Shown here piece by piece: positions 12,159 to 22,270 of a stretch of DNA of 64,000 bases. The first letter of the stretch is position 1. Every line of letters begins with the position of its first letter. The notes beneath the pieces were generated by a model. It was not told the DNA's origin, searched no databases, and was given only the letters and a program-made list of their open reading frames with translations. A program made the translations under genes and the position numbers. Origin of the DNA: Periconia sp. R9002 (Eukaryota; Ascomycota; Dothideomycetes; Pleosporales; Periconiaceae); assembly GCA_023627715.1 (NCBI GenBank), contig JAMAHW010000061.1:185733-249732 (forward strand). The letters are read 5' to 3'.

Positions 12159-13514
12159 ATGCCATTTTTGTCGCAACAGCCAAAGATTGTGATTGTGGGC
12201 GCCGGCATCGGAGGGCTCACGACTGCGCTCGCGCTCCACGCCGCAGGCTTCACGTCCATCTCTATCTACGAGGCAGCTGGACATCTTACTACGCTCGGCG
12301 TGGGCATCAATGTTCAGCCGTCCGCTGTCCTCATTCTGCGGAACCTTGGACTGCTCGATGCCCTCAAGCAAACAGGCATTAAAACGCAAGAGTTGAACTT
12401 CTATAACCGCCATGGCGATGGAATTCTGTTCGAAAAGAGGGGAGAAGCGGCTGGCTATACGGTACCTCAATTCAGCATTCATCGCGGCGAGTTCCAGATG
12501 CTGCTCTTGAGCGCGGTGAAAGAGCGTTTGGGCGAAGATTCCATCAAACTAGGACACAGTCTATCCGGCATCACCGACAATGGCAGTAATGTAACTGCGA
12601 AATTCGTTCTAAGAGGAGACGGGAACGCTGTGAGTGAAGACGCATCTCCAGAAGTCACGGGTGACGTGCTCATCGCCGCCGATGGCATCAACTCCACCGC
12701 ACGAAGACTCTTCTACCCGACCGAGGGCCCTCCGCGGTTCTCAGGCCGCATGCTATGGCGCGGCTGTATCGAGCGGGCACCTTACCTTACCGGCGCATCC
12801 ATGGTTTGGGCTGGGCACGCGGATCAGAAATTCATCGCATACCCCATCTCTCAACGTTGTGCAGCGCGAGGCACATCACTCGTGAACTGGATAGCCGAGC
12901 TTCGCATCCGCTCAAAAACCGACGAAGACGTGACGCCACCCAAGACGGATTGGACCAAAGCGGTCTCCAAGGACGTCTTCGCGGGCCCCTTTGAGAGCTG
13001 GCGGTGCGGCGGGCTCGAAATGAAGGACTTGATCGAAAGCACCGATAAAGTCTTCGAGTTCCCCATGAGCGACCGCGACCCCGTGCCGCGCTGGTCGTTT
13101 GGGCGCGTCACGCTCCTGGGCGACGCTGCGCATGCCATGTATCCCATCGGCTCCAACGGTGCGTCGCAGGCCATCATCGATGCGGAGACACTGGCTCACC
13201 ACCTCGCTGCGGATCCCAGCAATATCGAGGTTGCGCTCAAGCGCTATGAAGAAGATCGGTTGCCGCCCACTGCGAAGATCGTCATGGCGAACCGCGCAAA
13301 TGGCCCGGATCATGTGCTGCAGCTTGCGGAGGAACGAGCGCCTGACGGGTTCAAGAATGTGCATGATGTAATTCCGAAGGAGGAGTTGGAGGGCATAGGG
13401 AAGGCGTACAAGGCTGTTGCCGGGTTTGAGATGGATGCCGTGAACACGAAGGCCAGGCAGACCGAGGGGACAGCGGAGAAGTTGGGCTTGAAGAGTCCAG
13501 TGGATTGGATATGA
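12159..13514 (+). CDS. FAD-dependent aromatic monooxygenase, PhzS-like
   Basis: An intronless gene of 451 residues in the PF01494-type flavoprotein monooxygenases (group A, NAD(P)H-dependent aromatic hydroxylases). The FAD motif GAGIGG is at 14-19, the DG motif (AADGINS) at 175-176 and the GD motif (LLGDAAHAMYP) at about 320-329. The blocks SIHRGEFQMLLL, YPISQR..GTSLVNW and YPIGSNGASQAI resemble, from memory, the bacterial phenazine-modifying monooxygenase PhzS more than typical fungal salicylate hydroxylases. It is probably cytosolic. The substrate is unknown and no phenazine genes are nearby. High GC at third positions and no introns fit either a strongly expressed fungal gene or an old transfer; the sequence alone does not decide. 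Confidence 0.9.
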   Translation: MPFLSQQPKIVIVGAGIGGLTTALALHAAGFTSISIYEAAGHLTTLGVGINVQPSAVLILRNLGLLDALKQTGIKTQELNFYNRHGDGILFEKRGEAAGYTVPQFSIHRGEFQMLLLSAVKERLGEDSIKLGHSLSGITDNGSNVTAKFVLRGDGNAVSEDASPEVTGDVLIAADGINSTARRLFYPTEGPPRFSGRMLWRGCIERAPYLTGASMVWAGHADQKFIAYPISQRCAARGTSLVNWIAELRIRSKTDEDVTPPKTDWTKAVSKDVFAGPFESWRCGGLEMKDLIESTDKVFEFPMSDRDPVPRWSFGRVTLLGDAAHAMYPIGSNGASQAIIDAETLAHHLAADPSNIEVALKRYEEDRLPPTAKIVMANRANGPDHVLQLAEERAPDGFKNVHDVIPKEELEGIGKAYKAVAGFEMDAVNTKARQTEGTAEKLGLKSPVDWI

Positions 13515-14132
13515 TGTGCGACCTTGTGGAATAAAATGCCATTGCGTTTGAACTTGCTTGCTGCGGTATAAAACTCGAGTGACATCCATCGATACATGCA
13601 CTACATATGTATGTACGTACATGCACGGTACCTATGTACTCAAAGGTTCTCTGTAACCACGTAACTAAACCGTTCCATCCGACCAAACGAGGAGACGATC
13701 GAACATATATGTCATTTCATCACTACATCACGTTCAACATTGGCATTCAAAGTCTAATGGACAAGCTTAGCAGAAATCCAGAAAATCGTCATCGAAACCC
13801 AAGACTCCAAGCGCGTGCAAAGATGATCTGAAAACAAGAACATTCGAGAGGTATGCGCACACCAAGTAGCAAGTCAAAAAACAACCTCCAAACCCTATAT
13901 CCATTTCATCTAAAAAAACGATTGGTGGGTATATGAAAGAGCCGGTCACACATGATGACACAAACGTACATACGTAAGAAGCAACACCGCCAAAGATAAA
14001 CCAATCGATTCGCAAAAGCAAAAAGCAGAGAAGAGAAACGTGATCGATCACGCAACACCCATGAACCTCCTCACCGTGTCCTCTATACACGGCGAATCCT
14101 TCAGCAACGGCTGATTGATCCATTTACACGTT
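13515..14132. other. Convergent 3' region
   Basis: Downstream of both the FAD monooxygenase and the BYS1-like gene, which converge here. It contains a perfect 12-bp palindrome, ATGTACGTACAT, at 13611-13622 in a TA/GT-rich patch. No gene is seen. Confidence 0.5.
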
Positions 14133-14973
14133 CTACTCCTCGATGAGCAAGCGTCCAGCAACGCTCCTCTTGAGAGCCTTCTCGTCGGAGCAGAGAACCA
14201 TGCCGATATCCATGGAGGTATCAGCGATGGGGCAGGAGAAAACAGGCTCCTTGATGCCGAGCTTGATCAAGGGCTGGTCGACATAGTACGCTTGGGTTGG
14301 GCAGTATGAACCACCTGCGCAATTCGCCTTGCCGCATACTTTCTATACAAGCTGGTCAGTAACCCATGCGAGATTTTTTTTGCTTGTCGGACTAAGAGGG
14401 GAGAAGAGGGAGGTCAAGGGATGTGTGGATGAGGACTTACGTTGCGGCCTTCCATGGAGATACCCTTGTCGTGGCCGGGGCAGTTGGCGGCGGAATTGCC
14501 CTGCGCGCAATTGACGTACGAGATATCGTACCAGATGTTGTCGCCAACGGTGTACTCGAATTGGGTGTGCTTGCCGTTTTCGAGGCGGTCCGTCTTGGAG
14601 ACTTTGATACTGACACCGCAACCCTTGCATGAGGAGCGAACGGGCTCAGTGTACGATTGCCTCTTAGCGACCTTCTTCGCCGCGGAGCTTCCCTGTATCG
14701 AGATGGTCAGTGTTCGTGTTGGGTAGAGTGATGAAAGACGGGTATGGAGGATAGGTGTACCTTGCCATCCACGCTCCAGATCCAGACATCGTAGCTGCAG
14801 CGGTTCTCGAAGGTTACTTTGCCGAGGCCGCGGGCTTCGAGGGATCGGGAGGCTACGGGCTCTGCCTTACCCCAGAATCGCTCGATGGCATTCCTAGGGG
14901 CAGAGATGAGGTCAGTGGTGGCAGCAGCGCTGGAAATGGCGGCGCTGAGGACGAAAAGGGTCTTGAACTGCAT
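14133..14973 (-). CDS. BYS1-domain (thaumatin-like) secreted protein, three exons
   Basis: Exons 14761-14973, 14441-14692 and 14133-14342 give 224 residues. Introns are 68 and 98 nt, both phase 0, with GTACAC/GTAAGT donors and CAG/TAG acceptors. A signal peptide covers about residues 1-18. The mature part starts its beta-rich fold at GKVTFENRCSYDVWIW and continues with the paired cysteines typical of BYS1/thaumatin-like proteins (SSCKGCGVSI, VNCAQGNSAANCPGH, CGKANCAGGSYC, FSCPI). A Lys-Arg pair after the first intron could be a Kex2 site. BYS1 proteins are small secreted or wall proteins first known from yeast-phase Blastomyces; biochemical role unknown. A TATA element is 183 bp upstream. Confidence 0.85.
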
Positions 14974-16915
14974 TTTGAGTAGGTGAATCGGGAGTTTCGA
15001 GGAATATATTGACGAAATGATAGACAGGTTAAAACCGAATGAGTGTGGGGAGCTTGAGCTCGCGAAAAGAATGGATGAACCGAAACGGGTTCGAAAAATG
15101 AGTGTGTAGTCGGATAGACTGTTGGACGGATCTGACGATTGTAGGGAAGTTGAGGTATATATGGGGGCTATCTTGGTTTATACAGTAACTTTCGACCCCT
15201 TCGCGCGCGCACAGCGCCGCGCAGGAGGCACGGTACCCAGCCTTGCCCAGGACGAAATTTCATCAACGCCGTGAAATGGCATTTTGGCAAATCAGGGTAG
15301 TGGTTACGACCAGCGCAATCCTACACCAGAAGTGACAGGAGACAAGCCACCTAAGGCTTGTAGCCAAGAAACCGTTTGCATAACTATTCGGGTGTAATGC
15401 CAGGATAAGTGTACAAAATCCGAGTGCTGATTGGCAAGTTCACTGCAACAATGCGGCAACTCTCGAGGGCGGAAATGAGATAGATTCTTTATCGCGACTG
15501 AGATTCTCCCTATAGGCGCCCATGAGTGTGAAGGCAACTGCTTTTCTGCGGCGAGGTCAGTCCAGGGTTATGCACAGTCGTACTATGAGTGGTTGGATCT
15601 TGGAAACGGAGTTGGCACGGGCCGCATTCTGGGCCATGCAATTTTTTACGACAAGCGAGATCCGGGAACTGACATCCCCTTCTTTTGACAGGCTTTTAAG
15701 GCATGTCTCTGAGAGGACGGCAGAGATGAGACTGAGCCCCGGTATCCGTCTAGGCGTGCTGCCTTGTGAAGTCCATCATGGATATCCTGGCTTTTTGAGG
15801 CTGAAAGACTGGAAGATCTGAAAATTATGATGATAGACATCTGTTGTCAGGAACTCAGCTCACCTATCTGAATGATTGCGGACTGCCTAACACTCCAGTA
15901 ACTTATTTTTGATTTCAAATACGAAAAATGCAAAGGCTATTGCGCGCGAGAGGATGGTAACATGCGGTCAACATCGTAGCTTGTTTCCGATATATGTCGA
16001 AACACGGTCTTCAGCCTCCTCCTATCGTTGTGTTTCATTGTCCAGTTGGGTGGAAAAAAGCATATAGCGATTCTTTGGCCGTTGGCGAAACACCCTACGG
16101 GAAGGGAACTGGCATGTCATTCCGGGCGCCTTGTCCTTGGGAGTAGGTTGAATGAGGTCCGAATGCACTTGCGCAGGCTCTGATGGTGATTGCCGAATTC
16201 GAGTATAAGCAAAAGACAAAATCTGGAAAAAGAATGTAGAAAGCCAAAAAAACAGAGCGGCGCAGCGGTAGATCCTGATATACATAGTAGAGGACGTTTA
16301 TTGCTATTGCCGCTAAAAATGGATTTGCGGATGAGAACACTGCGTGAGGCAGAGACACTCGTCAGCGGTTCATCCCACGTTAATGTCCGAGGCGCCCTGT
16401 GCTGTTCGGTAGCAGATCTGTGTTCCAATGGGTAGGTCGCGGAGGAGCCACAGAGCCCGTAGTGCAGGTTTGTAAGAACATCAATATTTTCAAGTGAGCA
16501 TGAGAAGTCGAACCTCTTTACTATGCGTAATTGTAGTTTTGCTGCTGTGATTAACATTGACCTGATGAACGGGTGATCTGCTGGCCTAGTGGGTGCGGAT
16601 GCGGTGCCCCTTTTATCCGCAGATGACACTAGGCTATTGTGAGCTTAGACCGGAAAGTCATCTGATGCTAATCACGTGGGCAGAGAGACAGAGGGAAACG
16701 CAGTACAATATTCTGTGGTTAGTAAAAGAAGGGGGATCCAAAATACAAATTAAGCGTCGAAGAGTATTGTATTACTCACGCTAGCGACACATATGAAAGT
16801 TCAGTTAAGTCTAGAGCTCTGCCTGAACAGAATCGACATTATCAACATCAAATCATATCAATACTTTGAGTAACATGTTTTACATGGATATTGTTGCTAC
16901 ATTACTATTCAAGAA
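14974..16915. other. Intergenic
   Basis: The promoter of the BYS1-like gene occupies the first 250 bp. The rest holds only short frames without domains; nothing else is recognised. Confidence 0.45.
15156..15162 (-). promoter_or_regulatory. TATA box of the BYS1-like gene
   Basis: ATATATA on the reverse strand 183 bp upstream of the ATG at 14973, with a purine-rich start region after it. Assigned by position. Confidence 0.45.
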
Positions 16916-18457
16916 TTACCTCCCCAAAGACGTCGAAACTTGTCTATATTCATCACGTAGAAATTCCATCGTTGAATCTGCCAGCTCGAAATCTTCGGCG
17001 CCCGGAATACGCTCACTAAGGATAGTGAATACCTGATCTAGAAAATTAAGGGCAATCATGCGAGCATTATCTCCGCCAACTATATTTTCAACCGAGTTGC
17101 CGAAAAGCTTATCATGCAATGATATCCTGCGGGATATGCCTCTGAGAAGTATGAGCAGTCGACATAAGCTCTCGACAATTGATTGCGCCTCTTTTCCAAA
17201 CAAATCGCAATCCGAATGCCCATTCTGCTGGAAGGAACGTTCCCACCGCGCCACAGTAAAGCAACATTTGACAGCCCGTAGTCTGGTGCAGAGCCATTGT
17301 GCAAGCAGACTAGCGACATGGTAGATTGGAATGCTTTTACATGCGACGACGTCAGGGACCGGCCAGGGTCCAGTCAAGCTGTCAGATATAACTCTCCACC
17401 CCTGGGGCAGACAGTCAATCCACGTGTTCAGTTGAGTGTGAACATCTCGAGCAAGGTGGAGGAGACGTAAGCGACAATGATCGTAGAGGTCCCCTGCGCC
17501 GTTTTGCGAGTTCTGTTCACACACCCGTCTCTCAAGTTGTACAACTCTTAGTAGAATGTAGTGAAGCATCATGACCGGATTGTCGACGCCGATGCAAACA
17601 TCAGGAAAAGATGCTACAGCTTCTTCACTTCGTTGGTCTCTGCAGCACAACCTCTGCAGAAGAACATTGCTCCGTGTAGCCGCGAAGAGCGATCGCGCAA
17701 CGGTATTATCGAAGTTCCTCGGTCCACGGCGATGTATGAGCGCAAGAGCGCCATCGAGGTGTGTACGAGATGGAGTTTTAGAGTCTACTCTCTGTGAGAA
17801 GTGCGCGCCGAAGTCTAAACACAGCACTGCTAACAAAGTCTCGTCGCGTAAGCTCTCCTCTGGATCTGCGACTGCTTTCATGATCGCTCGACTCGCCGCC
17901 ATGTCATTCTGGATATGCCAAGATATATTGTGTTCTAAGCACAGGTGTGAAGCCATTGTAATAGCAGCGGTAGCGAAGGTCGCGAAAGCTAGAGACGATG
18001 AGGGTGCTGCTTGGCATATCTTCTGCTCTAGGCACATGTGTGATGCTAGCGCCCGAACAGCGATGGCGAAAGTAGCGAGAGCCAGAGGCGATGAGGGTGC
18101 TGCATTGCTATACATGGCAATGAGATGATTGAAGTGTCCTCTGGTAGTTATCCCGGTTTGATCCAAGGCCATAATGTGTCTTTCGAAGAAGAATGGGATA
18201 ACGATTGAGTATGGATCAGGTCTCAACTCGATCAAGGGCACAAAAGCGGACTGCTTCGAGAACTTTCGTGCTCGTCGGGATTGCTTTTCGATCACGCGGC
18301 GTGTATCGTCCTGGAATATTACGCCCCAGAAGTCGCGGTACCCTGGACAAAGGTAGCCTCGCTTCTTACACCTTCGACATGCGGGCTTGGTCTCGTCACA
18401 TTTCGTGTGCCTTTCGCGACATGTCCTGCAGCCAGTACTTGGCCCCCGATTGACCAT
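16916..18457 (-). CDS. Zn2Cys6 transcription factor with internal 31-residue duplication
   Basis: An uninterrupted ORF of 513 residues. The N-terminus holds a complete binuclear zinc cluster: Cys at 10, 13, 20, 27, 30 and 37 (C-x2-C-x6-C-x6-C-x2-C-x6-C), followed by basic residues. The rest is a long helical regulatory region like the fungal-specific middle domain. Around residues 115-180 a 31-residue unit (APSSxLAxATFA...ASHxCLE) occurs twice in tandem, matching a 93-bp DNA duplication at about 17925-18110. Such proteins bind CGG-type half sites as dimers in the nucleus. It is divergent from the ferric-reductase-type gene with 0.7 kb between, so that gene is a possible target (inference). 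Confidence 0.9.
   Translation of the reverse strand: MVNRGPSTGCRTCRERHTKCDETKPACRRCKKRGYLCPGYRDFWGVIFQDDTRRVIEKQSRRARKFSKQSAFVPLIELRPDPYSIVIPFFFERHIMALDQTGITTRGHFNHLIAMYSNAAPSSPLALATFAIAVRALASHMCLEQKICQAAPSSSLAFATFATAAITMASHLCLEHNISWHIQNDMAASRAIMKAVADPEESLRDETLLAVLCLDFGAHFSQRVDSKTPSRTHLDGALALIHRRGPRNFDNTVARSLFAATRSNVLLQRLCCRDQRSEEAVASFPDVCIGVDNPVMMLHYILLRVVQLERRVCEQNSQNGAGDLYDHCRLRLLHLARDVHTQLNTWIDCLPQGWRVISDSLTGPWPVPDVVACKSIPIYHVASLLAQWLCTRLRAVKCCFTVARWERSFQQNGHSDCDLFGKEAQSIVESLCRLLILLRGISRRISLHDKLFGNSVENIVGGDNARMIALNFLDQVFTILSERIPGAEDFELADSTMEFLRDEYRQVSTSLGR
17925..18110 (-). repeat. 93-bp in-frame tandem duplication inside the Zn2Cys6 gene
   Basis: Two adjacent units offset by exactly 93 bp, for example the 10-mer AGGGTGCTGC at 18001 and 18094. 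About three quarters of positions match by eye. Both stay in frame and encode the repeated APSS..LAxATFA..CLE segment. Confidence 0.8.
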
Positions 18458-18646
18458 CTCTCAAACGATCGTTTAAATCGTTGGTGTTACCAAGTGATAT
18501 GGGAGAACGGGAGACCGTTGTAAAATTGGAGCGGCAGATACGCTGGAGCCCGACGGTGAATGTCAGGATTCATCTTTCAAGCATTCTCGATGCACTCGCT
18601 AAAAACTGGAATCGAGACCGATTTTAGATTATGACATGAATTGACT

Positions 18647-18664
18647 AGCTAGGTTAGCCTAGCT
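18647..18664. promoter_or_regulatory. Inverted repeat, possible operator
   Basis: Perfect 7-bp arms (AGCTAGG / CCTAGCT) separated by 4 bp, in the shared promoter 190 bp upstream of the Zn2Cys6 gene's ATG. It has the shape of a dimer binding site but lacks the usual CGG ends, so binding is speculative. Confidence 0.3.
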
Positions 18665-19083
18665 GACACATACTTTCTCCCAGGGGATGTGTGAGCTAAA
18701 CTATTTCTAGGGCTAGGTAAGGTGTTGCCGTGTTCTTTAGAACTACCCCACTAGTCCCCATTGAGTAGACATTGAGAGGTCCTTGGCATGTACTTGGGCG
18801 GGGTGATTATGCTCCGGGAATTTCACATTGCTAATTCTCTATGTTAACCTTATAATACATAGGCCTCGAAGTTATTATAGTTTGATGGCTGCGGTACTAG
18901 AGATGATTAGAAATGGGATGCAAACACCTGTGTAAAAACATGCGCAAACTCCTATTTGAACACTACCTGAATGAGTCTATGAAATCACTCCTCTTCATTG
19001 ATTCTCAGGCAAGATCGAGAAATTATCATACATCACAACTTCATTTGCGGATCACTTGGTCTTAGTACCGACGGAACAGCATG

Positions 19084-19090
19084 TATATAA
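19084..19090 (+). promoter_or_regulatory. TATA box of the ferric-reductase-type gene
   Basis: TATATAA lies only 10 bp before the first in-frame ATG (19100) but 67 bp before the next (19157). A TATA-directed start would fall after 19100, so translation probably begins at 19157. Confidence 0.45.
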
Positions 19091-19156
19091 CCCAGAGCAA
19101 TGCACGCGGGATGGAGTCCATCAGTTTCATTACCATTCATCCCATCACTTCAAACC

Positions 19157-21063
19157 ATGTATGTCAAACCGTCCACTTCTAAAAGAGCGATGCTGCTCTT
19201 TTCCATTTCAGTGTTGCTTTTGGCACTCAGTGCAGGCCTCTCCCTCGGATTGACCTTCGCGCCATGTCACAGCAGCTTGTGCGCCGAAGAACATTTTGCC
19301 CATCAAACTCGGTTTCATATTGCTCTTTATTACGGTCTTCTTACCTGTGTCGCACTGGTACTTTACATTCGAAGATACTCGGTTTCTCTCCGGCAAATTT
19401 CAGAATACCATGTCTTCGATCAAGCCCTACCACTCGTTAGCACTCGCATCTCTATTGGCGGACTCGCACTGTGCTTTTGGATTTCTGGACTGACCTTTGG
19501 GTCCGTAGGCTATTGGTATCCTGTACAACAGGAATTCTGGATTGAGCAGGGCGCTATGGTCAATTGGACAGAGTACATGTTCCGTGTGGCATGGACGGGT
19601 ATCACCGGCCATTGGTGCGATATTTGGATAGGACTTGTTGTCATGCCGATCTCCCGCCACAGCGTTCTTGGAAAAGCATTCAACATTCCCCGGTCGACGC
19701 TTTTGCAAGCTCACAAGCTCATTGCCTATGGACTTTTTGCATTTGCACTGACCCATGGACTGCTGTATTTTGTAAGTCATTACTTTTCATGTCCCGGAAA
19801 TTAGTTGTCTTTGTTCCCGACTCACAAAACATGACAGTCTTTCATTAGCGCGTATGTCCAAGCAGAGGAAGATGAAGAGGTTAAGCACCATTTCGACCCT
19901 CACAACCCCTTTCAGACGTTAGATGGACACGGACGGTATACGCAATTTCCTCTGGTCACAGGCGTATTCTCCGGGTTTGGATTATTCTCTCTCATGTGCG
20001 TTACCGCCTTGCCAATCATTCGACGGTCACACTACAACCTGTTTTATTATACCCATATCATTGGGGCAATTGCCATCATTATCCTAATCTGCCTCCATGC
20101 AAGCACAAACTTTTACTTCCTGATCCCGGGTTTGGTGTTGTGGGTCAGCGATTGGGTATGGAGGGTTTCCCATCATCTTAGCACCCAAGTCGAGGGCACT
20201 GTTGAACATGCAGGTAGTGATTGGTATCGCGTGCGAATCACGCAAAAACGTGAGACTACACAGTCTACATCGATGCTTGAAAAGGGTGAAGAGTCTGATC
20301 GGTGTAGTCCGATAGCAGTGTACTATCTTAACTTCGCCGACATTGGCAGACTTCAGCTGCACCCCTTCACAGCCGTGAGTTCTGGCGACGCGACATCAGG
20401 CCCGAAATTTCTCTTCCGGAAAAGTCTAAAGCGTAAGACTCCGGAGAGGAGCACGAAGGAATGGACTTGGAGATTGGGTGCTTTAGCCGACAGCAAGGCC
20501 CTTGAAGGATCACGAGCTATTTTAAAGGTGAGCCACCGTTGAAGTTTACATCATGCTATGTCGGTGTATTAATATCTGGTCAGACCCGCATCGAAGGACC
20601 TTACTCACCACCTATGTCCGAAGTTTTTACCGCAGACAACGTACTTCTTCTAGCTGGAGGGACCGGCATTACTGGTGCTATCTCAATAGCCCAATGGTGG
20701 ATGTCTAGGTCAGGTGGCACAGTAGCTCCGCCTAGAACTATGCATCTCACCTGGACAGTCCGAGATAGGAAGATCGCTGAGGTACAAGAATTCCAGGATA
20801 TGAAGGTCTTGGCGGAGGGTATGTCCAACATGGCCGTGCATATCCACGTCTCTAGTGAAGCAGGCCGCATGTCACTGGACGCCGAGATAAACCGTTTCAT
20901 ACAATCAAGACAGCAAGGTGGAGGGCGTTGCTGGGTGTATGCCTCAGGCCCCACCGGGCTGTTGGAAGATGCAGAGACTGCATGCGTCAAGCAAAGAAGG
21001 CTGTTAGGCAAGGAAGGAAGACTACCAAGTCTCGACTGGTATATCGCTAGCTACTCGACTTGA
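19157..21063 (+). CDS. Ferric-reductase-type transmembrane oxidoreductase, three exons
   Basis: Exons 19157-19771, 19838-20527 and 20584-21063 give 594 residues. Introns are 66 and 56 nt, both phase 0 (GTAAGT..CAG and GTGAGC..CAG). The N-terminal half has several membrane helices with bis-heme histidine pairs His186/His200 and His278/His292, each 14 apart as in FRE/NOX proteins. The FAD motif HPFT is at 380-383, GPY near 440, and the NAD(P)H motif GGTGITG at 460-466. It ends in a WVYASGP nucleotide block and an aromatic C-terminus. Such enzymes pass electrons from NADPH through FAD and heme across the membrane, usually to reduce Fe(III) or Cu(II) before uptake. No ferroxidase or permease gene is adjacent. 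An ATG at 19100 would add 19 residues. Confidence 0.9.
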
Positions 21064-21700
21064 GTAAAAGTTTTGTGCGCAGCCTATTCAACCGGTAAAC
21101 CGCGTTTCCCGCATAACACGAAACACGACACAAGGTCAAGCAAAATTGAGCTTCCATTAACGGCCATACATCCCTACGTATACAATTCAGTAGATTTCCA
21201 AATCTAGATTTCCCGAGAAATTTGTGAAGTGCTCTTTACGGATATGAACATTTGAAGACAAAGTTGGCATACAAGATAAAACTTAGGGGTATGCTATAAC
21301 GTGGAGGACATGAAGAATTCTATTTACTCACAGCAAACTCGGATTGGGAATGTCTAGATATTCGCAAATGAAGACTAACATAACATAAGGCTTAGACGGA
21401 ATGGATTCTAGACAGGACGTGTATTTTTTCAAGGAGTTGGGTAGGGAGTCGCGGTATGGTGCATCGTACACGAAGATTGAAAATATCATATGCCATTCCT
21501 TTTCATTACAGCTCACCATAAATGCACATAATAAAAACGATAATCAATCTCGTCCAAAAACATGAATTACTACTATCTGTGTATTCGACACTCAGACATC
21601 CTTGCGCTAATTTTCTCTACATTGAATATGCAGAAACCCAAAAGTTCACGTGGGATTTAGCTACTCAAGTACTGATGTCGAGGTCAGTCACTGGCTTACG
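21064..21700. other. Convergent intergenic, nothing recognised
   Basis: AT-rich 3' flank between the ferric reductase and a gene on the reverse strand; no coding or structural signal seen. Confidence 0.5.
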
Positions 21701-22270
21701 TTACTCCTTGCTTCCTCCCCAAAGCCTTCCAAACCAGCTTATCATCTTTCCCAAGCCAAGTGCTGCAGTCCCGCTATTCTCATCAGCATCCTTATCATCA
21801 TCATTCTCGTCCATCCACCACGTACCCCTAACCTCTCCGTCCATGCTCCGCCGGCGCCGCTTCTTCGCCTCTTCTTCAGCAGCTTGCTCTTTCTGCCTAC
21901 CGTTTGTTTTCAGGCTAGCCAACCTACGTTCCGCAGCAATTCTCGCGTGCTCTACCATACCCTGCTTATAAAGGTTGTGCTTGTTGTAGATCCGGTTATA
22001 GACCGCTGTCTTGAGTCGAGAGTCGAGAGCTCGTTCTTCGTCGGGGCGTGTGGGAACATCTTGGTATCCTGGAACTGATGTATAGTCTGGCGGCGACGTG
22101 GCTGGTACAGTGCCTTGCGCAGAGGAAGCGGGGGTCTGTGGGTTCAACGATGCTTCATCTTCGGGAACCTGTAGAGGATAGTACCAAGTGTTTTCACCCC
22201 AGTGAACCGATTTTTGTTGAACCGATTTCCGTCGGGCAGCCCTCGAATTCTGGAGAGGAACAGAGTACAT
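21701..22270 (-). CDS. Hypothetical charged protein (189 aa)
   Basis: An intronless ATG-started frame of 189 residues with coding-like composition. It has no signal peptide. Residues about 20-85 are Pro/Ser/Thr-rich. From about 85 a helical stretch (TAVYNRIYNKHNLYKQGMVE...) leads to a basic, Glu-rich coiled segment ending KKRRRRS, then an Asp-rich segment (about 155-165). The C-terminus has a short amphipathic Trp-containing segment (KMISWFGRLWGG). The KRRRR patch could be a nuclear signal and the C-terminal stretch a membrane-binding helix. No family recognised; the function is unknown. Confidence 0.7.
   Translation of the reverse strand: MYSVPLQNSRAARRKSVQQKSVHWGENTWYYPLQVPEDEASLNPQTPASSAQGTVPATSPPDYTSVPGYQDVPTRPDEERALDSRLKTAVYNRIYNKHNLYKQGMVEHARIAAERRLASLKTNGRQKEQAAEEEAKKRRRRSMDGEVRGTWWMDENDDDKDADENSGTAALGLGKMISWFGRLWGGSKE

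Larger units (their letters stand above)
18458..19156. other. Divergent promoter region between TF and ferric reductase
   Basis: About 0.7 kb between two genes transcribed outward. It contains the inverted repeat AGCTAGG-TTAG-CCTAGCT (18647-18664) and a TATATAA at 19084-19090. No coding signal is seen. The flank around 18640-18760 is rich in CTAG and TTAG words, as in old mutated repeat DNA. Confidence 0.5.

Noticed and set aside
12159..13514. Recent horizontal transfer of the PhzS-like gene
   Set aside because: Intronless and GC3-rich, but so is the neighbouring CAP gene; only a tree could decide, so it is kept as a question.
12912..13622. 236-codon reverse frame
   Set aside because: Shadow of the FAD monooxygenase; high-GC codons make long antisense frames.
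1..15000. Secondary-metabolite cluster around the oxidoreductases
   Set aside because: No backbone synthase (PKS, NRPS, terpene cyclase), no cluster transporter or dedicated regulator, and gaps of up to 4.5 kb.
15522..15821. 99-codon ATG frame forward
   Set aside because: No recognisable sequence features and no flanking promoter or splice context.
16117..16629. 170-codon reverse frame
   Set aside because: Begins with GTG, has no domain and lies in unbiased intergenic sequence.
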